Shown: positions 19,089 through 28,554, counted from the stretch's first letter. The stretch: 64,000 nt of DNA from Rhizobiales bacterium 63-22 (GCA_001898995.1 MKVZ01000017.1:60110-124109), one strand, 5' to 3'. The notes: generated by a model from the sequence alone, not told the origin. Made by a program: numbers and translations.

Positions 19089-21242
19089 ATGGCTGAACGG
19101 TCATTTGCGCGTGAAGTCGAGGACTTGAAGCTCGGCGAGGGAGACATCTTTCGCGGCGAGGGTATTCTGGCCATCACCAAGGCGCTGCTTCAATCCGGCG
19201 TGTCCTATGTCGGCGGCTATCAGGGCTCGCCGATCTCGCATCTGATGGACGTGCTGTCCGACGCGAAGGACGTAATGGAGGAACTGGGCGTCCATTTCGA
19301 ATCCTCCGCATCGGAAGCGGCGGCGGCGGCCATGCTGTCGGCCTCGGTGCTCTATCCGGTGCGCGGTGCGGTGGCGTGGAAATCCACCGCTGGAACCAAT
19401 GTCGCCTCCGATGCGCTGTCCAACCTGTCGTCGGGCGGCGTGACCGGCGGCGCGCTGGTCATTATCGGCGAGGATTTCGGCGAAGGCTCCTCCATCATGC
19501 AGGAGCGCAGCCACGCCTATGCGATGAAATCGCAGATGTGGCTTCTGACCCCGCGTCCCAACCTGCCGTCCATCGTCGATGCGGTGGAAAAGGGCTTCGA
19601 GCTGTCGGAGGCCTCCAACACGCCGGTGATGCTGCAGGTCGGCATCCGCAGTTGCCATGTGCATGGGCAATTCGTCGCCAAGGACAACAAACGGCCGGAA
19701 CATACGCTGGCCGAGGCGCTGGAAAATCCGCACCGCGATTTCAACCGTATCGTCCTGCCCCCGGCGACCTTCCTGCACGAGAAGGAAAAGCTGGAGCGGC
19801 GCTGGCCCGCGGCGGTTGAATTCATCAAGGCCAACCGCCTCAACGAGCATTTCGGGCCGGAAGAGGGCGAGGTCGGCATCATCCTGCAGGGCGGCATTTA
19901 TAACGGCGCCATGCGCGCGCTGCAGCAGCTCGGACTTGCCGACGTCTATGGCGAGAGTCGGGTGCCGCTCTATGTCATGAACGTCGCCTATCCGATGATC
20001 GACGACGAGGTGGTCGATTTCGTCGCCGGCAAGAAGGCCGTCCTCATGGTCGAGGAGGGCGCGCCGGAATATATCGAGCACACGCTGCACACGCTTCTCC
20101 GCCGCCGGGATATCCAGACGAAAGTGTCCGGCAAGGATGTGCTGCCGCTCGGCGGCGAATATACGACGCCGGTACTGGTCAAGGGCATGGCCGCCTTCTT
20201 CGAGGCCAATGCGCCGCAGATGCTCGGCAACCGTCCGCCCGTGCCCGATCCGTCGCCGGTGCTGGCCGATACGCGGGTCAAGGCGCTGGCCGAGGTCGTG
20301 CCGCCGCGCCCCGCCGGCTTCTGCACCGGCTGCCCGGAACGGCCGATCTTCGCCGCCATGAAGCTGGTCGAGCAGGAACTGGGGCCGCATCACGTCTCGG
20401 CCGATATCGGCTGCCATCTCTTTTCCATCCTGCCGCCCTTCAATATCGGCGGCACGACGATGGGCTACGGCCTTGGGCCGGCATCGGCCTCCGCCTTCAA
20501 TGTGCCGGCGGGCAAGCGCGCCATCTCGGTGATGGGCGACGGCGGTTTCTGGCACAACGGGCTGACCACATCGGTCGGCAACGCCGTGTTCAACAAGCAG
20601 GACGGCGTGATCCTTCTGGTCGACAATTTCTATTCGTCGGCGACCGGCGGTCAGGACATCATGTCGTCTCGCGCCGTCAATCCGCGCCGCAAGACCAACA
20701 ATTCGGTGGTCGATGCGGTCAAGGGCATCGGTGCGACATGGGTGCGCCAGATCGACCGCACCTATGACGTCGCCAGGATGCGCGACACGCTGCGCGAAGC
20801 GCTGACGACCAAGGAAAAGGGGCCGAAGATCATCGTCGCCTCGTCCGAATGCATGCTCAACAAGCAGCGCCGCGTGAAGCCGCAGTTCAATCAGGCGGTG
20901 AAGGACGGCAAGCGTGCGGTCAAGCAGCGTTTCGGCGTCGACGAGGATGTGTGCACTGGCGATCACGCCTGCATTCGCCTGTCGGGCTGCCCGTCGCTTT
21001 CGGTCAAGCATACCGACGATCCGCTGAAGGACGATCCGGTCGCGGCCATCGACAACAGCTGCGTGGGCTGCGGCAATTGCGGCGAGGTCTCAGAAGCCGC
21101 CGTTCTGTGCCCGTCCTTCTACCGGGCCGACGTCATATACAACCCGACCGGCTGGGACAGGCTCGTCCACCGCATCCGCTCCGCCGTCATCGGCTGGCTG
21201 CAGAAGCGCCGTCAGGCCTCGCGCGTCGTCTTTGCCGACTGA
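19089..21242 (+). CDS. iorA: Indolepyruvate ferredoxin oxidoreductase-type alpha subunit (ThDP and 2x[4Fe-4S])
   Basis: 717-residue subunit of a 2-oxoacid:ferredoxin oxidoreductase that turns a 2-oxoacid and CoA into acyl-CoA, CO2 and reduced acceptor. The N-terminal half carries the pyrimidine-binding region; CTGCPERP is near residue 411, and GDGGFWHNG near 482 belongs to the ThDP-binding segment. A C-terminal ferredoxin domain has CTGDHACIRLSGCP near 621 and CVGCGNCG near 658. It is 10 bp upstream of iorB. Given the anthraniloyl-CoA-like operon opposite, an aryl 2-oxoacid substrate other than indolepyruvate is possible. Confidence 0.88.
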   Translation: MAERSFAREVEDLKLGEGDIFRGEGILAITKALLQSGVSYVGGYQGSPISHLMDVLSDAKDVMEELGVHFESSASEAAAAAMLSASVLYPVRGAVAWKSTAGTNVASDALSNLSSGGVTGGALVIIGEDFGEGSSIMQERSHAYAMKSQMWLLTPRPNLPSIVDAVEKGFELSEASNTPVMLQVGIRSCHVHGQFVAKDNKRPEHTLAEALENPHRDFNRIVLPPATFLHEKEKLERRWPAAVEFIKANRLNEHFGPEEGEVGIILQGGIYNGAMRALQQLGLADVYGESRVPLYVMNVAYPMIDDEVVDFVAGKKAVLMVEEGAPEYIEHTLHTLLRRRDIQTKVSGKDVLPLGGEYTTPVLVKGMAAFFEANAPQMLGNRPPVPDPSPVLADTRVKALAEVVPPRPAGFCTGCPERPIFAAMKLVEQELGPHHVSADIGCHLFSILPPFNIGGTTMGYGLGPASASAFNVPAGKRAISVMGDGGFWHNGLTTSVGNAVFNKQDGVILLVDNFYSSATGGQDIMSSRAVNPRRKTNNSVVDAVKGIGATWVRQIDRTYDVARMRDTLREALTTKEKGPKIIVASSECMLNKQRRVKPQFNQAVKDGKRAVKQRFGVDEDVCTGDHACIRLSGCPSLSVKHTDDPLKDDPVAAIDNSCVGCGNCGEVSEAAVLCPSFYRADVIYNPTGWDRLVHRIRSAVIGWLQKRRQASRVVFAD

Positions 21243-21252
21243 GGAAATCATT

Positions 21253-22803
21253 ATGCAAATGCTCAGAACCTCTTCGACGGCGCAGCTTTCGCAGGACAGG
21301 CCGCTTTCCATCGCCATTCTCGCCATGGGCGGGCAGGGCGGCGGCGTGCTGGCCGACTGGATCGTGGCGCTCGCCGAAAGCCAGGGCTGGGTCGCCCAGA
21401 CCACATCCGTCCCCGGCGTAGCGCAGCGCACCGGCGCGACCATCTATTATCTGGAACTGCTGCAGCCACGCGAGGGCGTGATGCCGATCCTCTCGCTGAT
21501 GCCGACGCCGGGCGATGTCGACGTGGTGATGGCCGCCGAACTGATGGAGGCCGGGCGCTCCGTACTGCGCGGTCTGGTAACGCCGGACAAGACGCTGCTC
21601 ATCGCCTCCACCCACCGCTCCTATGCGGTGGGCGAAAAGGAAAAGCCGGGCGACGGCATCGGCAATCCCGTGGTGGTGGAAGATGCCACGGCCTTTGCGG
21701 CCAGAAAGACCATCGCCTTCAACATGGATACGCTGGCCGTGAAGAACGGCAGCGTGATTTCCTCCGCCATGTTCGGCGCATTGGCCGCCGCGAAGGTGCT
21801 GCCTTTCGGCAAGGAGGCATTCGAGGCGACGATCCGCGCCGGCGGCAAGGGCATCGAGGCGAGCCTCAGGGCTTTCGACGCCGCCTATCAGCGCGCACTG
21901 AAAGGCGAGAACGACAGGCTTTCGGCCACTCCCGCCAAGCGGCTCGATCCGCTGCCGGAAAAGGTAGGCCATCCGGCGCTCGACCGGCTGATCGCGCGCA
22001 TCCGCAACGAGTTTCCGGCCGAGGCGCATCCCATGCTTTATGCGGGCGTGCGCAAGCTCACCGATTTTCAGGACCCGGCCTATGCGGCGGAATATCTGAC
22101 GCGCTGCGCCGCACTCGCGGCGGCCGACCGCCAGCATGGCGGCGAGGCGCACGATTTCGCCTTCACGGTGCAGGCCGCGAAATATGTCGCCGTCGCCATG
22201 GCCTATGACGACGTAATCCGCGTCGCCGACATCAAGGTGCGCGGCTCCCGTTTCGAGCGGGTGCGCAGGGAAGTCGGCGTGAAGGCCGGCCAAATCGCCT
22301 CTACGACCGAATATATGCATCCACGCATGGAAGAGGTCTGCGGCACGCTGCCGAAGTCCATCGGCGAGCGGATCGAGAACAGCCCGAAACTGTTCGCCTG
22401 GCTCGACCGGCGGGTCAACAAGGGCCGGCGTGTCAATACCGGCACGCTGTTCTGGTTCACCGGGCTCTATGTCGTGTCGGCCATGCGCCGCTTCCGGCGC
22501 GGCAGCCTGCGCCATCACCGCGAGGTGGAGCACCGGGAAGCATGGCTTGCCGGGGCGCTCGACGTCCTGCCGAAGAATTACGATCTCGCCGTCGAGGTAC
22601 TGGGCTGCCGCCGTCTGGTGAAGGGCTATTCGGACACCCATGCGCGCGGGCTGTCGAAATTCGACCGCGTGCTGTCCGCCTTGCCGATGCTGGAGCATCG
22701 CGAGGACGGCGCGGCCTGGCTGCGCCGCCTGCGGCAGGCAGCCCTGCTCGACGAGCAGGGCATCGCGCTCGACGGCGCGCTGAAGACGGTCGCGACTCTC
22801 TAG
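21253..22803 (+). CDS. iorB: Indolepyruvate oxidoreductase beta subunit, long form with extra C-terminal domain
   Basis: 516-residue protein. The first about 200 residues are the catalytic gamma-like domain of 2-oxoacid:ferredoxin oxidoreductases (AILAMGGQGGGVLADWI; TSVPGVAQRTGATIYYLEL). The remainder is an additional helical domain of the type found in aerobic proteobacterial IorB proteins; archaeal IorB ends after the first domain, so this is more than twice its length. ATG at 21253 follows GAGGAA. It pairs with iorA and precedes the MFS gene by 40 bp. Confidence 0.87.
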   Translation: MQMLRTSSTAQLSQDRPLSIAILAMGGQGGGVLADWIVALAESQGWVAQTTSVPGVAQRTGATIYYLELLQPREGVMPILSLMPTPGDVDVVMAAELMEAGRSVLRGLVTPDKTLLIASTHRSYAVGEKEKPGDGIGNPVVVEDATAFAARKTIAFNMDTLAVKNGSVISSAMFGALAAAKVLPFGKEAFEATIRAGGKGIEASLRAFDAAYQRALKGENDRLSATPAKRLDPLPEKVGHPALDRLIARIRNEFPAEAHPMLYAGVRKLTDFQDPAYAAEYLTRCAALAAADRQHGGEAHDFAFTVQAAKYVAVAMAYDDVIRVADIKVRGSRFERVRREVGVKAGQIASTTEYMHPRMEEVCGTLPKSIGERIENSPKLFAWLDRRVNKGRRVNTGTLFWFTGLYVVSAMRRFRRGSLRHHREVEHREAWLAGALDVLPKNYDLAVEVLGCRRLVKGYSDTHARGLSKFDRVLSALPMLEHREDGAAWLRRLRQAALLDEQGIALDGALKTVATL

Positions 22804-22843
22804 CATGAACGCCAATCGCAACTGGGAATAAAAAGGGGAACCC

Positions 22844-24151
22844 ATGTCACAAGTGCAATCGATCGATGCTCCGGCCATTGCCGGGCGTGAAATTTCTGCC
22901 AGCAAGAGCCTGCTTGTCGTAGGGCTATGCTGGTTCGCCATTTTCTCGGAAGGCTATGACGTCGGGGTGATCGGCGCGATCCTGCCCGCGCTTTCGACCG
23001 ACCCGGTATGGCGGTTGACGCCGATCGAACTCGGCGCCATCGGCAGTTATACGGTGATCGGCATGCTGATCGGCGGTATTCTCTCCGGCATGCTGAGCGA
23101 GATTTACGGGCGCAAGCCGCTGTTCATGACGAGCATCACGCTGTTTTCGCTCTGCTTGATCGTCAGTGCCATGGCGCCGACACCGTTCATCTTCGGACTG
23201 AGCAGGTTCGTCGCCGGTATCGGCCTCGGCGGCATCATTCCGGTCGCGGCGGCGCTGACGGTGGAATATTCACCTTCGCAGAAGAAGAGCTTCAATTACG
23301 GCCTGATGTATTCCGGCTATTCGGTAGGCCTGCTGGCGGCCGCCCTGTGCGGACGCGCCTTTCTGGCCGAGCATGGCTGGCGATTTATCATGCTTCTCGG
23401 CGCACTGCCGCTTCTGTTCACGCCGGTGCTCCTCACCCTCCTACCGGAATCGGTGGAATCGCTGGTACACCGGGGCAAATGGGAGGCCGCCGCCAGAACC
23501 GCTCGCCGCATGGGGATAGATGTGCCGGCCACCGTCGCCAAGAAACAGGAAGCTCTCGACTGGCGCGTGGTCTTCCGTGCGATTTTCGCGCCGGAAAAAG
23601 CAAGGGAAACGGTCTGTTTCTGGATTGCGCTTTTCATGGGGCTTCTGCTGGTCTACGGCATAGCGCAATGGCTGCCGCAGATCATGCGCAAAAGCGGCTA
23701 CGATCTCGGCGACAGCCTGCTTTTCCTGGCGGTCTTCAGCCTGAGTTCGGCCATCGGCGGCATCCTGCTCGGCACATGGGCCGATCGCTTCGGCGTGCGC
23801 AGGGCAGTGTCCCTGTCCTATGCGCTCGGCGCGCTCGGCATCGTGGCGCTTGCCTTCAAGGGCTCGCTTCTGATGAGCTATACTTTCGCCGCCATCGCCG
23901 GCTTCGGAACGATTTCCGCCTCGCTGGTGCTGACGGGTTATCTCGCGCAGCGCCTCGATCCGGCCATTCGTTCGGCGGGAACCGGTTGGGCATTGAGCTT
24001 TTCGCGGCTGGGCGCGTTGTCCGGTCCGCTCGTCGGCGGCTTCATCGCGAGCATGAATGTGGCGCCGCAGTGGAATTTCTACATTTTCGCAATCGTGGCG
24101 GTGCTCGCCGCATGCGCCACGGCGCTTATCCCGCCTCCGGCGTCGGAGTGA
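22844..24151 (+). CDS. MFS transporter, aromatic acid:H+ symporter (AAHS) family
   Basis: 435-residue 12-helix major facilitator. EGYDVGVIGAILPALS in helix 1 carries the Asp motif of AAHS permeases (GxxxD in the first helix), and the cytoplasmic loops read EIYGRKPLF and WADRFGVRRA (the DGR/K-type motif A). Substrates of the family are benzoate-like acids such as 4-hydroxybenzoate or protocatechuate. An AGGGGAA-type site precedes the ATG. Co-transcription with iorAB suggests import of the oxoacid precursor or a related aromatic acid. Confidence 0.9.
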   Translation: MSQVQSIDAPAIAGREISASKSLLVVGLCWFAIFSEGYDVGVIGAILPALSTDPVWRLTPIELGAIGSYTVIGMLIGGILSGMLSEIYGRKPLFMTSITLFSLCLIVSAMAPTPFIFGLSRFVAGIGLGGIIPVAAALTVEYSPSQKKSFNYGLMYSGYSVGLLAAALCGRAFLAEHGWRFIMLLGALPLLFTPVLLTLLPESVESLVHRGKWEAAARTARRMGIDVPATVAKKQEALDWRVVFRAIFAPEKARETVCFWIALFMGLLLVYGIAQWLPQIMRKSGYDLGDSLLFLAVFSLSSAIGGILLGTWADRFGVRRAVSLSYALGALGIVALAFKGSLLMSYTFAAIAGFGTISASLVLTGYLAQRLDPAIRSAGTGWALSFSRLGALSGPLVGGFIASMNVAPQWNFYIFAIVAVLAACATALIPPPASE

Positions 24152-24181
24152 CGCCGAACGTGGAATAACTGTCGGTGCGGT

Positions 24182-24688
24182 TCAGATTTCGTGCTTGCGG
24201 ATGTTGCGCAGCATTTTCTGTAGCGTGCCGACAAAGGCATGATGTTCGTCCTCGCTGATATCGGCGAACATCTGCAACATGGATTCATACATGATCGGCC
24301 AGGCGGAATTAAACACCTCGCGGCCCGCTTCCGTGATGGACACGTCGCGGATGCGCATGTCGTCCCGGCGCGCTTCCCGGCGGATATAGCCTTGTTCCTC
24401 AAGGGAATCGAGGATGCGGCTCATGGTCGATTGCTCGGTGACGGCGAAGACGGACAGTTCGTTGATGGTCGCGGACGGCGTGATGGTGAGAATGGAAAGT
24501 GTGCGCATCTTCACCGTCGTCATCTGCTTCGGCTTGAGCGCTTCGGAGAGGCTGGTGTTGTAGCGGGCCATGATACGGTTCATCAGATAAGGGGCAAAAC
24601 TGTTCAGGCCGATCTCACCCAGTGTCCGCGTAATGGGTGCTTCCTGGCTTTCGGAAGCCAGCACACTGCCTGAAAAGCGTTCTTCCAT
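24182..24688 (-). CDS. MarR family transcriptional regulator (4)
   Basis: 168-residue winged-helix protein. The binding region reads ATINELSVFAVTEQSTMSRILDSLEEQGYIRRE with wing DDMRIRDVSITEAGRE. ATG at 24688 is preceded by GAGGAC; a TTG codon further upstream lacks such a site. It converges with the MFS gene (stops 30 bp apart) and closes the catabolic region. The ELSVFAVTEQSTMSR helix resembles EIAAYTIAEQSNASR of the MarR at 8686-9189. Confidence 0.9.
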   Translation of the reverse strand: MEERFSGSVLASESQEAPITRTLGEIGLNSFAPYLMNRIMARYNTSLSEALKPKQMTTVKMRTLSILTITPSATINELSVFAVTEQSTMSRILDSLEEQGYIRREARRDDMRIRDVSITEAGREVFNSAWPIMYESMLQMFADISEDEHHAFVGTLQKMLRNIRKHEI

Positions 24689-24973
24689 AATCGTCCTCAA
24701 AAAAACTGCCCGTATGAATCCCGTACCGCAATCCGACCTGTATGACTTAACGTCTGACTTGCCGATAAGCTACAGTTTTCCGGTGTTTACGATGGCTTTT
24801 CGAGCACTTTGGGATATCGTGCGGCATGAATCGCTCCGCCGTCGCCGATAGACGCACCTTGCCGCAAGATAGAGCTGCAGGAAGGCGCTATCGCCGGATC
24901 TGGGCTTAATCCGGGGAAAGTAACCGAAACGTTGTAAAAAAATTCCTGCAATCGGTTAAGTCGATTTTTGCCC

Positions 24974-25001
24974 TTGTTTGAACCCAATTCCAGTCTATAT
25001 A
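24974..25001 (+). promoter_or_regulatory. Putative cspA promoter
   Basis: TTGTTT (24974-24979) and TATATA (24996-25001) are spaced by 16 bp. Transcription from here would give a 5' leader of about 120 nt before the cspA start, as expected for cold-shock mRNAs whose leaders control translation. The remaining 280 bp between marR and this site show no gene. Confidence 0.45.
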
Positions 25002-25130
25002 GAGGGCCATCGAACTTTGTTAGCGACTTTTGTTGTCGGACGCCTTCATGGCGCATTCAGATATCCCTTCATCGTCGATTTACCGGTCCGGCCATTCGGC
25101 CGGCCTCTCTAGCGATTGAAAGGAATCGTT

Positions 25131-25340
25131 ATGAATGCAGGCACTGTAAAGTGGTTTAACGGCACCAAGGGTTTCGGTTTCATCCAGCCTGACAATGGCG
25201 GCCAGGACGTTTTCGTCCACATTTCCGCCGTTGAGCGCGCCGGAATGCGCGGCCTCGATGAAGGCCAGAAGATCCGTTACGACATCGTGCAGGATAAGCG
25301 TTCGGGCAAAAGCTCGGCCGACAATCTTCAGGCTGCCTAA
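25131..25340 (+). CDS. cspA: Cold-shock protein, CspA family
   Basis: 69-residue single cold-shock domain. The RNA-binding motifs KGFGFIQ (RNP1) and VFVHISAVE (RNP2) are intact, and [15 protein letters not shown] starts the domain near residue 4. It acts as an RNA chaperone. ATG at 25131 follows GAAAGGA. It is monocistronic with a strong terminator downstream. The gene symbol is generic, since alphaproteobacteria carry several paralogues. Confidence 0.93.
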   Translation: MNAGTVKWFNGTKGFGFIQPDNGGQDVFVHISAVERAGMRGLDEGQKIRYDIVQDKRSGKSSADNLQAA

Positions 25341-25398
25341 GGAATCTCATTCGCTCGCGTGACCACGGATGTACTGGCACGCAGGGCCAATGATGGTG

Positions 25399-25431
25399 AA
25401 GGTCGGGACTTGTCCCGGCCTTTTGTTTTTT
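25399..25431 (+). terminator. Intrinsic terminator of cspA
   Basis: GGTCGGGAC (25401-25409) pairs with GTCCCGGCC (25412-25420) with one G-U, followed by TTTTGTTTTTT. It lies 60 bp after the cspA stop. Confidence 0.85.
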
Positions 25432-25444
25432 CTGGATCTGTCGA

Positions 25445-25591
25445 TTGAGCATCGTTTATCCACGCTGTTGCTCTTGGCCGTCTGTCAAAAATTTCTGTCT
25501 AGTGGTAAGTACGACCATTCCGCATGATCCGTACCCGCGCTTTAGAGCCGACGTTGCCGTCTTTGCGCTTGCGTACTGCGATGGTGCCCAT
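25445..25591 (-). pseudogene. Decayed tyrosine integrase, N-terminal remnant
   Basis: Reading down from an ATG at 25591, the first 30 codons encode the arm-binding N-terminus typical of island/prophage tyrosine integrases (MGTIAVRKRKDG followed by ARVRIMRNGRTYH). An in-frame TAG at 25501-25499 then interrupts the frame, but the same frame continues as TEIFDRRPRATAWI, which is how this integrase domain normally proceeds. Similarity fades near 25450, next to the cspA terminator. A GGATGGGA site precedes the ATG. Most of the gene, including the catalytic domain, is gone. It lies directly upstream of dusA and points away from it. Confidence 0.7.
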
Positions 25592-25642
25592 ATTCCCATC
25601 CTCACTTGGTCTACGAGGAATTATATTTGGTCCCGAACGAGC

Positions 25643-26686
25643 GTGAATGAGACAGTGAATAAAAATAGGCAACATACTGATAATACAGAGAAATATGAAT
25701 ATTTTAAAGCTCCGGTCTTCGCCGTCGCGCCGATGATCGACTGGACGGACCGTCATTGCCGCCATTTCCACCGGCTGTTCTCGAAGCGGGCGCTTCTATA
25801 CACCGAGATGGTGGTGGCCGATGCCGCCATCCATGGTCCGCGCGAGCGGTTGCTCGGCTTCGATGCGACCGAGCATCCTGTGGCGTTGCAACTGGGCGGC
25901 TCCGACCCGGCCAAGCTGGCCGAGGCGGCGCGGATCGGTGCGGATTTCGGTTATGACGAGATCAATCTCAATGTCGGCTGCCCGTCCGACCGGGTGCAGT
26001 CCGGCACTTTCGGCGCCTGCCTGATGCTGACGCCCGATGTGGTGGCGCGCTGCGTTGCGGCGATGCGGGAGGCCGTGTCGGTCCCCGTTACGGTCAAATG
26101 CCGTATCGGCGTGGACGATCAGGATACGGAAACGGCGCTTGACGCGCTGGCCGATCAGGTGCTTGACGCAGGCGCGGACGCGCTCTGGGCCCATGCCCGC
26201 AAGGCCTGGCTGCAGGGCCTGTCGCCGAAGGAGAACCGCGAGATACCGCCGCTCGATTACGACCGCGTCCATCGGCTGAAACAGCGCCTTGGCGGGTTTT
26301 TCGTCGGCATCAATGGCGGCATCGCCACGCTGGACGAGGCCGAGACGCAGCTTGGACTGGTGGACGGCGTCATGCTCGGCCGCGCCGTTTATCACGATCC
26401 GGCCCTGTTGGCGGATGTGGATGCGCGTTTTTTTGGCGATGCGGGCGGTGCCGTCGATATGATCGATGTGGTGGAAGCCATGTGCGCCTATGCCGACCGT
26501 CATATCGCCGGCGGCGGGAGGCTTTCGCATGTCAGCCGTCATATGGTCGGTCTGTTCACCGGCCAGCCGGGCGCGCGGCGCTGGCGGCAGATATTGTCGA
26601 CGGACGCGACCCGGCCCGGTGCCGACAGCAGCGTCCTGCGGCAGGCCTATCGCGCAATTGAGGAAGCCCGCGCCGAGGCGGCCTGA
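25643..26686 (+). CDS. dusA: tRNA-dihydrouridine(20/20a) synthase DusA
   Basis: FMN-dependent enzyme reducing U20/U20a in tRNA. APMIDWTDRHCRHFHR is the FMN-site motif of the DusA branch, NLNVGCPSDRVQSGTFGACLM carries the catalytic Cys, and KCRIGVDD and INGGI follow in normal order. The body is full length but the start is unclear: no ATG occurs before the essential APMIDW motif, so GTG at 25643 (347 residues) or at 25655 must be used, neither with a good ribosome site. The first about 30 codons are AT-rich and unlike the rest. This fits a replaced 5' end after integration of a mobile element at dusA. Confidence 0.85.
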   Translation: MNETVNKNRQHTDNTEKYEYFKAPVFAVAPMIDWTDRHCRHFHRLFSKRALLYTEMVVADAAIHGPRERLLGFDATEHPVALQLGGSDPAKLAEAARIGADFGYDEINLNVGCPSDRVQSGTFGACLMLTPDVVARCVAAMREAVSVPVTVKCRIGVDDQDTETALDALADQVLDAGADALWAHARKAWLQGLSPKENREIPPLDYDRVHRLKQRLGGFFVGINGGIATLDEAETQLGLVDGVMLGRAVYHDPALLADVDARFFGDAGGAVDMIDVVEAMCAYADRHIAGGGRLSHVSRHMVGLFTGQPGARRWRQILSTDATRPGADSSVLRQAYRAIEEARAEAA

Positions 26687-26714
26687 TCCGGCCTGCGCGT
26701 TTTGCCGAAAGCGG

Positions 26715-27419
26715 TCAGTCCACCATGATCAATTGATCGCCGCGCACCGCGAACCCGCCCAGTGTTTGCAGGAAGCTCATGCCGAGCAGGCTGCCGGTCA
26801 TGAGGCCTTCCTTGGAAACCAGAGCACGAACATCATGCCGTTCTATGTCGCCCACCTGCAATGTGGCGATGCGGATATTGGCGGCCAGCGTCTGGCCATT
26901 GGCGGTCATGACCGGAAACGTATAATGGAGCGCGGCGGTGTCGATGCCCGCGCGCTTGGCGTCTTCATGTGACAGAACCACGGATGACGCGCCCGTATCG
27001 ACGAGGAAATGCACGCGCGTGCCGTTGACGCTGCCATTCACTTCGAAATGACCGTTGTCGGATTTGGCGAGCGTCACCGTCACCGCGCCATTGGCATCGC
27101 GCCGGGAAATCGGGCTGCCCGGAATTAGGCCGGCGGTAATGCGGCTCACCGCATCCTGAAGCCCGTCACGATATTGATATCCGGCGACGAGAGCGAGGAT
27201 GATAATCGCCCACATGGCCATGTTGCGCGCGAAGTCGGTGAGCTTTATGCCGGAGCCGAGCAGACCGGCGGCCAGCACGATGCCCCATATGCCGAAATAG
27301 GCCGCGCGGGCAAAGACATCGTTGGCCATGCCCATGGTGGAACCGCGGTCGCTGTTCGATATGAGCAGCAGAATGGCAATGGCGATTGCCGCGATCAGTA
27401 GCCAGAACAGACGTCCCAT
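26715..27419 (-). CDS. Membrane-anchored retropepsin-like aspartic protease (TIGR02281 family)
   Basis: 234 residues with three N-terminal membrane segments (about 1-20, 40-60, 65-82) and a C-terminal clan AA protease domain with the catalytic motif VDTGASSVVLS. Proteins of this layout are widespread in alphaproteobacteria; their substrates are mostly unknown. The ATG overlaps the DUF1289 stop by one base, so the two are co-expressed. Confidence 0.85.
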   Translation of the reverse strand: MGRLFWLLIAAIAIAILLLISNSDRGSTMGMANDVFARAAYFGIWGIVLAAGLLGSGIKLTDFARNMAMWAIIILALVAGYQYRDGLQDAVSRITAGLIPGSPISRRDANGAVTVTLAKSDNGHFEVNGSVNGTRVHFLVDTGASSVVLSHEDAKRAGIDTAALHYTFPVMTANGQTLAANIRIATLQVGDIERHDVRALVSKEGLMTGSLLGMSFLQTLGGFAVRGDQLIMVD

Positions 27420-27613
27420 CAGCCCATCTTCTTTTCCGCTATGGTTTCATGCCGGTCATGCAGTTGCGCCAGAATCGCATGGCGCTCCTCCGCCGACATG
27501 CTCGACCACCGCGCGATCTCGTCCAGCGTGCGGGCGCAGCCGAGGCAGAAGCCGGTTTCCGTGTCGATCGTGCAGACCAATATGCAGGGCGATTCGATTG
27601 CGGGCATGTGCAT
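27419..27613 (-). CDS. DUF1289 domain-containing protein
   Basis: 64-residue protein with the DUF1289 cysteine pattern: [10 protein letters not shown], then [16 protein letters not shown]. The four cysteines suggest metal or Fe-S binding. A second ATG lies two codons downstream (27607). It is coupled to the aspartic protease and 18 bp from the end of cobS. Confidence 0.85.
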   Translation of the reverse strand: MHMPAIESPCILVCTIDTETGFCLGCARTLDEIARWSSMSAEERHAILAQLHDRHETIAEKKMG

Positions 27614-27631
27614 GGTAAGAATGTGGCGGCA

Positions 27632-28414
27632 TCAAAGGGCCATGACAAGCCCGGCGAGGATGCAGACAGCGCCGATCTGCTGCGCCGCGCCCAGCGTGTC
27701 GCCGGTCTGACCGCCGATTTTCATGAGGCACAGCTTCGCGAAGCCGGTGAGTGCCGCCGCCGTCAGGGCGAGCGCATAGACGATCGCGGGAATGCCGCCC
27801 GACGGCATCAGGCCGACTATGAGGATGACGAGACCGAGGCCGCAGCCGCAGACGACGCTTTCCCATAGCGGCCGTCCGGCGTTGTCTGAAAGGCCACCGG
27901 GCCGTGCCGAGGGCAGGGCGTGCCAGACGGCGAGCATGGCGGCACGGCTCGCCGCCTCCGAGGCGACGAGCGCGAGCAGGGCGAAGCCGGGGCCAGCGCG
28001 CTCGATAATCGACGCCAGCAGGGAGGCTTTCACGCCGGTCCAGATGACGAGGGCCAAGGCGGCGAAGGTGCCGATGCGCGAATCCTTCATGATGGCGAGC
28101 CGGCGTTCCGGCGTGGCGCCGCCGAAAAAGCCGTCGGCGGTGTCGCCAAGCCCGTCTTCGTGCAGCGCGCCGGTCATGGCGGCGAGCGCGCCCACCGCGA
28201 TGAAGCCGCAGGCAAGGGCAGGCAGGTGAAGCCCGCGCGCCGCCATCAGGGCGACCCCCGCAAGCAGGCCCAGCACGGCGCCTGCGAGTGGAAAGGCTCG
28301 CGCCTGATGGGGCAGCGAATCGTCCGTTCCCTCGAACCAGCGCTGTGGCAGCGGCAGGCGGGTAAGGAAGCCCAGCGAGCGGATCGTATCGCCGATCAGG
28401 CCATTTCGCTGCAA
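27632..28414 (-). CDS. cobS: Adenosylcobinamide-GDP ribazoletransferase (cobalamin synthase)
   Basis: Integral membrane enzyme joining adenosylcobinamide-GDP and alpha-ribazole (phosphate) in the last step of cobalamin assembly. [18 protein letters not shown] is the conserved acidic motif for Mg binding, and several hydrophobic helices follow. The frame extends upstream, but the homologous N-terminus ([22 protein letters not shown]) begins at a TTG at 28414 with GGAG seven bases upstream, giving the usual 260 residues. It is divergent from cobT with a 140-bp gap; no cobalamin riboswitch was recognised there. Confidence 0.88.
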   Translation of the reverse strand: MQRNGLIGDTIRSLGFLTRLPLPQRWFEGTDDSLPHQARAFPLAGAVLGLLAGVALMAARGLHLPALACGFIAVGALAAMTGALHEDGLGDTADGFFGGATPERRLAIMKDSRIGTFAALALVIWTGVKASLLASIIERAGPGFALLALVASEAASRAAMLAVWHALPSARPGGLSDNAGRPLWESVVCGCGLGLVILIVGLMPSGGIPAIVYALALTAAALTGFAKLCLMKIGGQTGDTLGAAQQIGAVCILAGLVMAL

Positions 28415-28554
28415 GTGATTGCTCCACAACGGTTTCCGGTTCGGGAGGGGAGCGCGACGCCGCAATTGCCGAACAGGTGATTTGAAATTTCGCGCGAGTG
28501 TTATAGGACGGGCCGCAACGATTTGCACCCCAATCATTGATCGGACACGACGAT

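Noticed and set aside
28415..28554. Cobalamin riboswitch between cobS and cobT
   Set aside because: No B12-box-like sequence or supporting pairing was recognised in this short divergent gap.
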